Positions 33,504-42,497 of a stretch of 64,000 bases of DNA are shown here, in pieces. The DNA is from UBA668 sp963720695 (GTDB lineage Bacteria > Actinomycetota > Acidimicrobiia > Acidimicrobiales > Ilumatobacteraceae). A model generated the notes under the pieces. The model was not told where the DNA came from, made no database searches, and saw only the letters and a list, made by a program, of their open reading frames with translations. Positions within the stretch are counted from its first letter, which is position 1, and each line of letters opens with the position of its first letter. Where the stretch lies: contig CAVRGG010000007.1 in assembly GCA_963720695.1 (NCBI GenBank), forward strand, positions 1-64,000, written 5' to 3'. The position numbers were made by a program, and so were the translations under genes.

Positions 33504-34316
33504 TCAGTCTTGCCGCTGACGTGCGTCTCGCATCAACACTTCCTGGGCCACCGTGGCCACGTGCGTGCCGTCGGCGGCGAAGACGTGGCCGACGGCGAGT
33601 CCGCGGGCTCCGACGAACCCGTGGCAGGTGAAGTCGTAGAGGTGCCACTCGTCAGCGCGCAACGGACGGTGGAACCAGATGGTGTGGTCGAGGCTGGCGG
33701 TGAAGGTGATGCCGTCGACACCGGCGAAGTCGGGATGCGCGGTGCGGACGGCGTCGGCGGGCATGTCGTCGCTCATGTAGGCGAGCCAGCAGCGGTGCAC
33801 CAACTGGCTGTCCCCCACGTCCGAGGCGACCCGCATCCACGCCGCGCTGCGTCCGGATCCGCTGCGATCCTGCGAGCCGAGCACGTCCTTGGGAACGTTG
33901 CGCCGGTCGAACGCATCCGACCACGCGTCGCTGGCGAGCGACTCCGGAGCGGGGAGCGACCCGTCGAACGCGATCGTCTGCACGTCGGCCGTCTCCTCGG
34001 GCAACTGGAACGACGCCTCCAGGTTGAGGATCGCACCGATCGCCTGACGTGCCACCACGCGTCGGGTCGAGAAGCTGCGACCGTTGCGGATGCGGTCGAC
34101 CTCGAAGCGAATCGGCTCGGTGTGGTCACCGCGGCGGATGAAGTAGGCACGCAGCGAGTGCACCTGCTGCTCCGGTTCGACGGTGGCCGCCGCGGCTCGC
34201 AACGCCTGGGCGACGATCTGACCGCCGAACAAGCCGCCCCACGGGTAGCGCGGCCCGATGCCCACGAACGTGTCGGGACCGTGCGATTCGAGGTCGAACA
34301 ACCGGCTGCGGTCCAC
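33504..34316 (-). CDS. tesB: acyl-CoA thioesterase II
   Basis: 270 residues with a double hot-dog fold. FGGQIVAQALRAAAATV and VHSLRAYFIRRGDHTEPIRFEVDRIRNGRSFSTRRV form the first half; SLDHTIWFHRPLRADEWHLYDFTCHGFVGARGLAVGHVF the second, with the DHTIWFHRP motif and an Asp-type active site. This is the TesB/ACOT8 pattern, cleaving acyl-CoA to free acid. It is spaced 5 bases after purB and 4 before pyrE, so it sits within a nucleotide-synthesis cluster without an obvious functional link. Confidence 0.93.
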   Translation of the reverse strand: MDRSRLFDLESHGPDTFVGIGPRYPWGGLFGGQIVAQALRAAAATVEPEQQVHSLRAYFIRRGDHTEPIRFEVDRIRNGRSFSTRRVVARQAIGAILNLEASFQLPEETADVQTIAFDGSLPAPESLASDAWSDAFDRRNVPKDVLGSQDRSGSGRSAAWMRVASDVGDSQLVHRCWLAYMSDDMPADAVRTAHPDFAGVDGITFTASLDHTIWFHRPLRADEWHLYDFTCHGFVGARGLAVGHVFAADGTHVATVAQEVLMRDARQRQD

Positions 34317-34321
34317 GGCGC

Positions 34322-35638
34322 TCAGCTGCCCGACACGTCGAGCGCGTCCAGGGCGTCGACGCCGCGCCCCGCATGACGCACGCTGCGCTGCAGATCGAAG
34401 GCCTCGTCGAGCACCGACGGCGCCACGGTGACCCGCGGGTCCAGGTCGAGCAGCTCACGGAACGAGCGGCCGACGTCCCATGCGCGGGCTGCATTCTCCT
34501 GCACGATCCGGTATGCCTCGTCGCGACTCAGCCCGGCCTGGACGAGGCCCAGCAGCACCGGCTGGCTGAACACGAGCCCGTGGCTCGCCCACAGGTTGGT
34601 GAGCATCCGATCGGGGAACACCTGGAGGCCGTCGAGCAGTCGGGTCATCCGGCGCATCACGTAGTAGGCGAGCAGTGCGCTGTCGGGGAGCACGACCCGC
34701 TCCACCGAGCTGTGGGAGATGTCGCGCTCGTGCCACAACGCGACGTCCTGCATTCCCGCCTGCAGGTTGCCGCGCAGCACTCGACTGAGTCCGCTGATCG
34801 TCTCGGCGCTGATCGGGTTTCGCTTGTGCGGCATCGCGCTCGAGCCCTTCTGCCCGACTTTGAACCCCTCCTGCACCTCGCGCACCTCGGTCCGCTGAAG
34901 GTGCCGTAGTTCGACCGCGATGAGCTCCATCGTCGAGCCCACGGACGCGCAGGCGTAGAGGAACTCGGCGTGACGATCACGGGCGATCACCTGCGTGGCG
35001 GGGACCGCACGCAGGTCGAGTGCCGCCGCGACGTGGGACTCGATCGCCGGGTCGATGTTGCTGAACGTGCCGACCGCGCCCGAGAGCTTGCAGACCGCGA
35101 CGGAGTGCCGCGCCGCTCTGAGGCGGGTGCGGTCGCGATCGACCTGCAGGGCCCACAGCGCGACCTTCGCGCCGAACGTCGTCGGCTCGGCGTGGATCCC
35201 GTGCGTGCGTCCGATCATCACCGTGTCGCGGTGGGCGCGCGCCATGCGGATCAAGGACGCCAGCAACTGGTCAGCGGCTTCGAGCAACAGATCGCATGCA
35301 TCGCGCAGCATCCAGCACCACGCCGTGTCGACGACGTCGCTGCTCGTGAGCCCGTAGTGGATCCACGCGCCTGCCGGCTGGCCGATCGCGGCCTGCACGA
35401 CGTCGACGAACGCAGCGACGTCGTGGTCGGTGACGCGCTCGCGCTCGTCGACCGCGTGGACGAACGCGTCGTCGATCGTGGGTGCGCCGGTCCGGCAGGC
35501 GGCTGCGTCGGCTGCCGGCACCACACCGAGCCCGGCGTGCGCTTCGGTGGCCAGCAGCTCGATCTCCAGGTATCGCCCGAATCGGGCGGTGTCGGCGAAG
35601 ATCGCCGCCATCTCCGGCATCGTGTACCGGGGGATCAT
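34322..35638 (-). CDS. purB: adenylosuccinate lyase
   Basis: 438 residues. The fumarase/aspartase superfamily signature GSSAMPHKRNPI is present at about 265-276 with the catalytic Ser loop, HYGLTSSDVVDTAWC holds the first substrate motif, and MIGRTHGIHAEPTTFG the second with the catalytic His. It acts twice in purine synthesis: SAICAR to AICAR and adenylosuccinate to AMP. It starts in a 4-base overlap with the purA stop, coupling the two enzymes that act in sequence. Confidence 0.96.
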   Translation of the reverse strand: MIPRYTMPEMAAIFADTARFGRYLEIELLATEAHAGLGVVPAADAAACRTGAPTIDDAFVHAVDERERVTDHDVAAFVDVVQAAIGQPAGAWIHYGLTSSDVVDTAWCWMLRDACDLLLEAADQLLASLIRMARAHRDTVMIGRTHGIHAEPTTFGAKVALWALQVDRDRTRLRAARHSVAVCKLSGAVGTFSNIDPAIESHVAAALDLRAVPATQVIARDRHAEFLYACASVGSTMELIAVELRHLQRTEVREVQEGFKVGQKGSSAMPHKRNPISAETISGLSRVLRGNLQAGMQDVALWHERDISHSSVERVVLPDSALLAYYVMRRMTRLLDGLQVFPDRMLTNLWASHGLVFSQPVLLGLVQAGLSRDEAYRIVQENAARAWDVGRSFRELLDLDPRVTVAPSVLDEAFDLQRSVRHAGRGVDALDALDVSGS

Positions 35639-36858
35639 GACCAGATCACGTAGCTCTCACGCTCTGCGCCGGTGCCGACGATGCGTACGGGGATCCCGAC
35701 CTCGCGCTCGACGAGGCCCACGAACGCGCGCGCCTGCGGCGGCAGCGCGTCGATGTCGTTGACAGAACTCAGGTCGGTGAGCCACCCCTCGAGCACCGCG
35801 TAGACCGGCTCGCCGTTGGGCCCGTACTCGGTGCAGATCTTCACCTCGGGGAACGTGTCGAGCACGTCGAGCTTGGTGAGTGCCAGTTCGGTGAGGCTGT
35901 TGATGCGTACCGCCTTGCGCAGCATGACGACGTCGAGCCAGCCGGTGCGTCGGCGTCGGCCGGTGACCGTGCCGAACTCGCGTCCGATCTCGACGAGCTT
36001 GTCGCCGAGCTCGTCGGTGAGCTCCGTCGCGAACGGTCCGCTGCCGACGCGGGTGGCGTAGGCCTTGGTGATGCCGACGATGCGGGTGAGGTAGCGAGGT
36101 CCGATGCCGGTGCCGACGCACGCTCCGCCGGCGGTGGGGTTGCTCGACGTGACGAACGGATAGGTGCCGTGGTCGAGGTCGAGGAACGTGGCCTGCGCGC
36201 CCTCGAGCAGCAGGGCGTCGTTGCGGTCGAGCGCGTCGTGGAGCATCTCCACGGTGTCGCACACGTACGGCGCGAGGCGCTCGCCGAGCTCGGCGAACTG
36301 GGCCACGACCGCCTCGACGTCGAGCGGTTCGCCTCCGAGGGCCTCGATCTCGCGATTGTGATACGTCGCCTGCGTCTTGACCGAGTTGGCGAACGCTGCG
36401 GCGTCGAGCACCTCGCCCGCGCGCAACCCGGTGCGGCGCGCCTTGTCGGCGTACGCCGGCCCGATCCCCTTGAGCGTCGTGCCGATGCGATCGTCACCTC
36501 GCCCCGCCTCGTAGAGCGCGTCGAGCGCCTGGTGCCACGGGAAGATCAGGTGCGCCTGACTGCTCACCTTCAGGTTGGCGCAACTGATGGCGCGACTCTC
36601 CAGCGTGTCGATCTCGTGGAACAGGGTGGGCATGTCGACGACCACGCCGTTGCCGATCACCGGCACGATGTGGGGGTACAGCACGCCGCTCGGGACGAGT
36701 TGCAGCGCGTACCGCTCGGTGCCCACGACCACGGTGTGCCCCGCGTTGTGGCCACCCTGGTATCGAACGACGTGGCTGTGCTCGGCTGCGAGGAGGTCGA
36801 TGACCTTGGCCTTGCCCTCGTCGCCCCATTGGGCGCCTACGACAACAGTGACGGGCAT
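35635..36858 (-). CDS. purA: adenylosuccinate synthetase
   Basis: 407 residues. The GTP loop GAQWGDEGKAKVIDLLA is at 8-24, followed by VRYQGGHNAGHTVVVG (IMP contacts) and, further on, TGRRRRTGWLDVVMLRKA. The invariant synthetase lysine/asparate pair in the P-loop is intact. It makes adenylosuccinate from IMP, Asp and GTP. Slightly shorter than the E. coli enzyme (432). Preceded by a GAGGAG ribosome site; divergent from the HisD-like gene. Confidence 0.96.
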   Translation of the reverse strand: MPVTVVVGAQWGDEGKAKVIDLLAAEHSHVVRYQGGHNAGHTVVVGTERYALQLVPSGVLYPHIVPVIGNGVVVDMPTLFHEIDTLESRAISCANLKVSSQAHLIFPWHQALDALYEAGRGDDRIGTTLKGIGPAYADKARRTGLRAGEVLDAAAFANSVKTQATYHNREIEALGGEPLDVEAVVAQFAELGERLAPYVCDTVEMLHDALDRNDALLLEGAQATFLDLDHGTYPFVTSSNPTAGGACVGTGIGPRYLTRIVGITKAYATRVGSGPFATELTDELGDKLVEIGREFGTVTGRRRRTGWLDVVMLRKAVRINSLTELALTKLDVLDTFPEVKICTEYGPNGEPVYAVLEGWLTDLSSVNDIDALPPQARAFVGLVEREVGIPVRIVGTGAERESYVIWS

Positions 36859-36960
36859 GGCGGACGCTCCTCAGGAGTGACTGGAACGTGTCGGAACCCT
36901 ATCGCGCCAGGTCGGTGGAGGACATTCCTAGTCGAACTGCCGACGCAGATCGGCGACGGG

Positions 36961-36966
36961 TAGCGT
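36961..36966 (+). promoter_or_regulatory. putative leaderless -10 box (TAGCGT) of the HisD-like gene
   Basis: TAGCGT ends 8 bases before the ATG at 36975. It lies inside the longer frame beginning at 36888 and so argues for the later start. Confidence 0.45.
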
Positions 36967-36974
36967 CATCGCCC

Positions 36975-38303
36975 ATGCCGGTGATGCGACGGATGACATG
37001 GGCGTCGATGGACGAGGCGGCGCGCGCAGCCTTGTGCGATCGCGGCCTGGAGGCCATCTTCGACGAGTCGCTCAAGGCGGCGATCGGCCGCATCATCGAC
37101 GACGTCCGCGCCCATGGCGACGAGGCCGTGTGCCGAGCGCTGCGCGACTTCGACCACGTGGTGCTCGAACCGCACCAGCTGAAGGCCTCAGCGGAGGAGA
37201 TCGAGTCGGCAACCGTCGCCGCCGACGTGGATGCCGCCATCGACGATGCGATCGCGCACCTGCGTGCGTTCAACGAACAGGTGCGGACGCGAGCCGCCGA
37301 CTGGAGCTTCGAGAGCGAGCCCGGTCTCACGGTGGGCGAGAAGATCACCCCGATCTCCTCGGCGGGGCTGTTCGTCCCGAGCGGCAAGGCCAGCTATCCG
37401 AGCGTCGCCTACCAACTCGGCGTGCCGGCGGTGGTGGCCGGTGTCCCCGACATCGCGCTCGTCGTGCCACCGATGCCCGACGGCAGCGGACGCATCGACC
37501 CCGCAGTCCTGGTCGTCTGTCGCAAACTGGGCATCCACGACGTGTTCCGGGTCAACGGACCCGCGGGTGTCGCTGCCCTCGGATTCGGCACCGACACCAT
37601 TCCGCGGGTGCGCATGGTCGTCGGCCCCGGCAGCCCGCCGGTCGCCTGCGCGCAGGTGGAGATGCAGCGCTACGGGGTGGCGACGATGATGATCCTCGGT
37701 CCCACCGAGAGCCTCGTGATCGCCGACGACTCCGCCGATCCCCGCTTCGTCGCCGCCGACCTGTTGAACGAGGCAGAGCACGGCACGGACTCGGCGGTGC
37801 TGCTCGTCACCCCGTCGACAGCCTTGGTCGATGCCGTCGAGGTCGCGCTCGACGAACAGCTCGCACTGTTGCCCGCGGCACGCGCCACCGCGGCGCGCGC
37901 CGCTCTCGGGACGAATGGCGGCTGCGTCGTCGTCCCGGATCTGACGGTGGCGGCCGAGGTCGCCAACCTGTGGGCACCCGAACACCTTCAGGTCGCAGTG
38001 GCGTCGGACGCGGAGCAGTCATTGCTCGACCAGTTGGTCAATGCCGGTGAGATCCTCATCGGGCAGCGCACGTTGTTCAGCGCCGGAAACTTCGTGATCG
38101 GATGCCCGGCCAGCCTGCCCACGGGCGGGTTCGCCCACGTGAGCAGCGGCATCACCGTCGAGACGTTCCTGAAGCGAACCGCCGTCGCTCGGTCGAATGC
38201 CGCGGCGCTGGAGCGGATGACTCCTACGATCCTGTCGATGAGCGCGCACGAAGGGTTCGCAGCCCACGCCAACGCAGCCACCATCCGCCGGACGGACGGA
38301 TGA
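36975..38303 (+). CDS. histidinol dehydrogenase family paralogue with altered zinc site
   Basis: 442 residues. The HisD fold is clear: GLFVPSGKASYPSVAYQLGVPA, FRVNGPAGVAALGFGTDTIPRV, MVVGPGS, LWAPEHLQVAV and HVSSGITVETFLKRT. Compared with E. coli HisD, the general base pair Glu326/His327 is kept (Glu336/His337), as are His262 (His269), Glu414 (Glu426) and His419 (His431). However, zinc ligand Gln259 is Glu266, zinc ligand Asp360 is Asn372, and substrate residue His367 is Ala379. It is probably not the histidine-pathway enzyme but a relative acting on another alcohol or aldehyde. No other his gene is in the window. Overlaps the LtrA gene by 4 bases. Confidence 0.8.
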   Translation: MPVMRRMTWASMDEAARAALCDRGLEAIFDESLKAAIGRIIDDVRAHGDEAVCRALRDFDHVVLEPHQLKASAEEIESATVAADVDAAIDDAIAHLRAFNEQVRTRAADWSFESEPGLTVGEKITPISSAGLFVPSGKASYPSVAYQLGVPAVVAGVPDIALVVPPMPDGSGRIDPAVLVVCRKLGIHDVFRVNGPAGVAALGFGTDTIPRVRMVVGPGSPPVACAQVEMQRYGVATMMILGPTESLVIADDSADPRFVAADLLNEAEHGTDSAVLLVTPSTALVDAVEVALDEQLALLPAARATAARAALGTNGGCVVVPDLTVAAEVANLWAPEHLQVAVASDAEQSLLDQLVNAGEILIGQRTLFSAGNFVIGCPASLPTGGFAHVSSGITVETFLKRTAVARSNAAALERMTPTILSMSAHEGFAAHANAATIRRTDG

Positions 38304-39454
38304 CCGACGGCATCGACGCAGCGGCCGAGTCGGACGTCGTCCGCGAACGGCACGCGACGAACCTCGAGCTCTTCCTCGACATCGTCTTCGTCTTCGCGGT
38401 CACCCAGATCGCGGCACTGATCGCTCACCAACCCACCGGCACCGGTCTGGCGAAGGGTGTGCTGATCGCCGTGCTCGTCTGGTGGCAGTGGTCGCAGTTC
38501 ACCTGGGCCGGCTCGGCCATCGACCTCCAGGCCGTGGCGCTCACGCGGGTCTTCGTGCTCTGCATCATCCCGGTCACGCTGGTCATGACGATCAGCATCC
38601 CCAACGTCTACGAGCACACGGCGATCTGGTTCGGCGCCGCCTACCTCGGCGTGCAGCTGTTGGTGTTGCTGATCCAGGGCCGTGAGGCGTGGTCGGATCC
38701 TGCGACCCGCGCAGCCTTCATCACGTTCGGATCCGCTGCGGTCGTCGCCCCGCTCGTGGTGCTCGCGGGAGCGTTCTTCGACGGCAACGCTCGGATCATC
38801 ATCTGGTGCGCCGCGGCAGCGCTGAACCTCATCGGCGCGCTGCGTGCCGCGAGCGGCGAATGGGTCATCAACCCCGCGCACTTCGCCGAGCGACATGCGT
38901 TGTTCATCATCATCTCGCTCGGCGAGGTCCTGGTCGCGTCAGGTGCGACCGCGAGCTCGAAGGGACTCACGCTGCACACCACCATCGCGCTGTTCGCAGC
39001 GGTGGCTGTGGCGTGCGTGCTGTGGTGGACGTACTTCGCGTTCATCCCCGACGCGACGGAGGCGGCGCTGCGCGACGCGCACGGGCCGGAACGTGGCCGC
39101 CTCGCGCGCGACGTGTTCACGCTCGGGCACCTGCCGCTGGTGATCGGTCTCGTGCTCTACGCGGTGGTGGCCAAGCACATCCTCCAGCACTCTCGCGGTC
39201 ACCTCGGCGCGCACGATCGCTGGCTGCTGGCGTTGTCCGCGGTCAGCTTCATCGGCGGCCTGCTGTGGATCCAGTTCCGGATCGTGCGACGGGTGGCACC
39301 CGAACGCATCGTGGCGATCGTCGCCGTCTGTCTGCTCTGCCTCGGTGGTCGTCACGCCCGCAGCGTGATACTGGTCGCCCTGGTGGCGGTGGTGTTCGGC
39401 GTGATGCAGGCGATCACCGTGCGTCGCTACCGGGCGCGGACCTCGCCGACCTGA
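38300..39454 (+). CDS. low temperature requirement protein A (LtrA) family membrane protein
   Basis: 384 residues. The LtrA opening is intact: RHATNLELFLDIVFVFAVTQIAAL at about 16-39, followed by about 10 hydrophobic spans, the motif WWQWSQFTWAG, a conserved HFAERHALFIIISLGEVLVASGA and WWTYFAF. Members are common in actinobacteria; LtrA was named from a Listeria cold-growth locus but its activity is unknown. It starts in an ATGA overlap with the HisD-like gene, so the two are co-translated, which suggests a shared but unexplained job. Confidence 0.88.
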   Translation: MTDGIDAAAESDVVRERHATNLELFLDIVFVFAVTQIAALIAHQPTGTGLAKGVLIAVLVWWQWSQFTWAGSAIDLQAVALTRVFVLCIIPVTLVMTISIPNVYEHTAIWFGAAYLGVQLLVLLIQGREAWSDPATRAAFITFGSAAVVAPLVVLAGAFFDGNARIIIWCAAAALNLIGALRAASGEWVINPAHFAERHALFIIISLGEVLVASGATASSKGLTLHTTIALFAAVAVACVLWWTYFAFIPDATEAALRDAHGPERGRLARDVFTLGHLPLVIGLVLYAVVAKHILQHSRGHLGAHDRWLLALSAVSFIGGLLWIQFRIVRRVAPERIVAIVAVCLLCLGGRHARSVILVALVAVVFGVMQAITVRRYRARTSPT

Positions 39455-39470
39455 CCGTCGGCGCAGGCCG

Positions 39471-42416
39471 TCAGAGCAGGCCGCGCCGGTTCTCGCGAAG
39501 TGCTGCGAGCTCTGTGGTGAGCAGTGCGATGTGTTCGCCCTCCTCGGCCGCCAGTTCGCGGTACAGCTCGCGGGCCGCGGTCGAGATGCCGTCCTCACCA
39601 TCAGGCCGGTCGTCGAGACGAGCGAGGAAGAACGCCTCGGCGCGCTGCTCGAGGGTGAGCGCCAGTTCCAGGAGGTCGAGCGGGTCGTCGGGATCGCGCT
39701 GTGCGCCGGCCTGCAGCGCTCCCGGATGCAGGTCGCCGCTGCCGTCGTCGGGAGGGGTGAGGTGATAACGGCGGACGAGGGTGTCGATGTGTTCGCGCTC
39801 CATCGCAGCGAGCCGTTGGAACATGTCGTGCAGCTGTTCGTCGCTGGTGTGCTTGGCGGCGGCGATGTAGAAGTCGCGCCCTCCGAGCTCGATCTCGAAC
39901 GCCTTGCGCACCGCATCGGTGGCGTCGTCAGGCACCGTCGAGAGGGGGTCCACCGATTCGAGCATGCCACCGCAGGCCGGGCAGCGACCGTAGGGGAAGG
40001 CGAATCCCTCGCTGCGCTTCGCGCACTGCGTGCACTTCCACGCGACGAGCGAATCCGCGCAGCAGATGCCGTCCTCGTCGCCCGGCTCGACCGGTTGATG
40101 ACAGCGCGGGCAGACGTGGCTGCTGGTCATCGTGGCCGCCGTGTCGTCGGCCTCGCCCGCGAGGTGCTCGAGGATCGCCGCGGCGGCCCGTCGGCCGGCA
40201 CCCATCGCCAGGATCACGGTGGCACCGCCGGTGACGATGTCGCCCCCGGCGAACACGCCGGGCAGGCTCGTCGCCTGCGTGATCGGGTCGGCCGCGACGT
40301 ACCCGCGGTCGTCGAGTTCGAGGCCCCTGGTGGAGCGGGTGACGATCGGATTCGGATTGGTGCCGAGCGCGACGACGACGGTGTCGCAGGCCACCTCCAG
40401 CCGGTCGCCGGTGGGCACCGGCCGCCGTCGGCCTCGCTCGTCGGGCTCGCCCAACTCCATCCGCTCGACCAGGAGTCCGCGCACATCACCGCGGTCGTCG
40501 GTGAGCACCTCGATCGGGTTGTGGAGGAACATGAACCCGACGCCCTCTTCCTCCGCATGTCTCAGCTCCTCGGCGCGTGCGGGTGCCTCGGCGCGTGTGC
40601 GCCGGTAGACGCACCGCACCTCGGCGCCGAGGCGGCGAGCGACGCGGAGGCAGTCCATCGCCGTGTTGCCGGCGCCGATGACGATGACATCGCGACCGAT
40701 GCCGACCGGTGTGTCGATGTCCGGGAAGCGATCGCCGCCCATCAGGTTCACGCGGGTGAGGAACTCGTTGGCGCTCACCACCCGTCCGGCGTTCTCACCC
40801 GGGATGCCGAGGAACGACGGAGCGCCCGCACCGACGCCGAGGAAGACGGCATCGAACCCGCGCGTGGTCAGCAGGTCGTCGACGGTGAAGGTACGCCCGA
40901 CGACCTTGTCGGTCTCGATGTGCACGCCGAGGTCGAGCAGTCCGGCGATCTCGCGGTCGATGATCTCCCGTGGCAGCCGGAACGACGGGATGCCGTAGCG
41001 CAGCACGCCGCCGGTCACGTGGAGCGCCTCGAGCACGGTGACCTCGACACCAGCGCGGGCGAGGTCCGCGGCGCAGGCGAGCCCCGACGGGCCGGAGCCG
41101 ACGACCGCGACGCGGGCGCCGGTGGGCGGCGCGATCTCGGGTCGCGCCACGGTGCCGTGGTCGCCGATGAACCGCTCGAGGCGACCGATGCCGACGGGCT
41201 CCATCTTGCGAGCGATCACGCACTGGCTCTCGCACTGTGACTCCTGCGGGCAGACCCGACCGCACACGGACGGCAGGATGTTGGCCTCGCGGATCACGCC
41301 GAGCGCACCGTCGACGTCCTTCACCAGGAGGTGACGGATGAAGCGGGGGATGTCGATGCTGACCGGGCACCCCGAGATGCAGGTGGGCCTGCTGCACTGC
41401 AGGCACCGTTCGGCCTCACGCATGGCCTCGGACAACGAGTACCCGAGCGTCACCTCGTCGAACGTGCGAGACCGTACGCCGGGGTCGCGCTCTGGCATCG
41501 GTACCTTCGTGGGCTCGATCTCGCGGAGCTTCTTGTACGTGCGCCTGCCTTCGACGAACAGCGTCTGCTCGACCTGGCAACGGTGCTCGTAGTCGGTCGA
41601 CGCGGCCAGCTCCTCGGGTTGGAACCGGCGCTGGCGTTGCAGCAGCTCGTCGAAGTCCACGCAGTGGGCGTCGAAGTCGGGACCGTCGACGCACGCGAAT
41701 CGCGTCACGCCGTCGACGCTGACCCGGCACGACCCGCACATGCCGGTGCCGTCCACCATGATCGTGTTGAGAGACACCATGGTGTGCACGCCGGACGGTC
41801 GGGTGACGTCGCCACACGCCCGCATCATCACCATCGGTCCGATGGCGACGACGAGGTCCGGCCGGTCGCGCTCGATCAGATCGGCGAGCGCCTCGGTGAC
41901 CAGGCCCTGGCGTCCGGCACTGCCGTCGTCGGTGCACACGATCAGCTCGTCGGCCCACTCGCCCAGGCGGTCTCGCCAGAAGCTGAGCTCGGCGTTGCGG
42001 AAGCCGACGATGGCCGTGGTGCGGTTGCCCGCCTGCTTGAACGCCCGTAGCTGAGGGAAGACAGGGGCGACCCCGAGTCCACCTCCGACCAGCACCACGT
42101 GGCGATCGGTGCCCGGGGTGGGCGGGTCGATCTCGGTCGGCATGCCCAACGGACCCACGAAGTCGGCGAACGTGTCACCTTCGTGGTACTTGTCGCGCAT
42201 CTCCGCCGTGGAGCGGCCCAGCGCCTGGACGACGATGGTGACGGTGCCGGCGTCCACATCGAAGTCGGCGATGGTCAGCGGGATCCGCTCGGCGCCGTCG
42301 TGAAGGCGGATCATCACGAACTGCCCCGCCTGCGCGGCGGCTGCGACATCCGGCGCATCGACCTCCCACAGGAAGGTGGACGGGGTGAGGCTTTCGCGAC
42401 GTACGATCCTGAACAT
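39471..42416 (-). CDS. NfnA-NfnB (SudBA-like) flavoprotein fused to zinc ribbons and a rubrerythrin-like diiron domain
   Basis: 981 residues. 1-95 FAD-binding and 96-215 NAD-binding ferredoxin-reductase-type domains (GGGLGVAPVF). 222-242: a [2Fe-2S] site with Asp222, Cys227, Cys230 and Cys242, matching the Asp plus three Cys of NfnA. 338-399: eight Cys (338, 341, 346, 350, 385, 389, 395, 399) for two [4Fe-4S] clusters as in NfnB/GltD. 435-760: FAD/NADPH domains (VAVVGSGPSGLACA, VIVIGAGNTAMDCL). 769-815: two Cys4 zinc or rubredoxin-like ribbons. 835-975: a ferritin-like bundle with ExxH at 873-876 and 959-962. NfnAB and SudAB are normally two subunits. It could shuttle electrons between NADH, NADPH, ferredoxin and a peroxide- or oxygen-reducing diiron centre. 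A -10 box supports the ATG at 42416. Confidence 0.9.
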   Translation of the reverse strand: MFRIVRRESLTPSTFLWEVDAPDVAAAAQAGQFVMIRLHDGAERIPLTIADFDVDAGTVTIVVQALGRSTAEMRDKYHEGDTFADFVGPLGMPTEIDPPTPGTDRHVVLVGGGLGVAPVFPQLRAFKQAGNRTTAIVGFRNAELSFWRDRLGEWADELIVCTDDGSAGRQGLVTEALADLIERDRPDLVVAIGPMVMMRACGDVTRPSGVHTMVSLNTIMVDGTGMCGSCRVSVDGVTRFACVDGPDFDAHCVDFDELLQRQRRFQPEELAASTDYEHRCQVEQTLFVEGRRTYKKLREIEPTKVPMPERDPGVRSRTFDEVTLGYSLSEAMREAERCLQCSRPTCISGCPVSIDIPRFIRHLLVKDVDGALGVIREANILPSVCGRVCPQESQCESQCVIARKMEPVGIGRLERFIGDHGTVARPEIAPPTGARVAVVGSGPSGLACAADLARAGVEVTVLEALHVTGGVLRYGIPSFRLPREIIDREIAGLLDLGVHIETDKVVGRTFTVDDLLTTRGFDAVFLGVGAGAPSFLGIPGENAGRVVSANEFLTRVNLMGGDRFPDIDTPVGIGRDVIVIGAGNTAMDCLRVARRLGAEVRCVYRRTRAEAPARAEELRHAEEEGVGFMFLHNPIEVLTDDRGDVRGLLVERMELGEPDERGRRRPVPTGDRLEVACDTVVVALGTNPNPIVTRSTRGLELDDRGYVAADPITQATSLPGVFAGGDIVTGGATVILAMGAGRRAAAAILEHLAGEADDTAATMTSSHVCPRCHQPVEPGDEDGICCADSLVAWKCTQCAKRSEGFAFPYGRCPACGGMLESVDPLSTVPDDATDAVRKAFEIELGGRDFYIAAAKHTSDEQLHDMFQRLAAMEREHIDTLVRRYHLTPPDDGSGDLHPGALQAGAQRDPDDPLDLLELALTLEQRAEAFFLARLDDRPDGEDGISTAARELYRELAAEEGEHIALLTTELAALRENRRGLL

Positions 42417-42424
42417 CCGAGCGG

Positions 42425-42430
42425 AGCGTA
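42425..42430 (-). promoter_or_regulatory. putative leaderless -10 box (TACGCT) of the fusion flavoprotein
   Basis: TACGCT on the minus strand ends 8 bases before the ATG at 42416 and argues against starts further upstream. Confidence 0.4.
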
Positions 42431-42497
42431 GGCCGGGTCGGGACTCGAAGACCACGGACCTTCGCCCCTATCTGCGAACGGGCACGAAACCCGTGGT

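Noticed and set aside
36888..36974. N-terminal extension of the HisD-like protein from 36888
   Set aside because: It contains the TAGCGT box and reads as an Arg/Ser-rich non-conserved stretch; family similarity begins just after the ATG at 36975.
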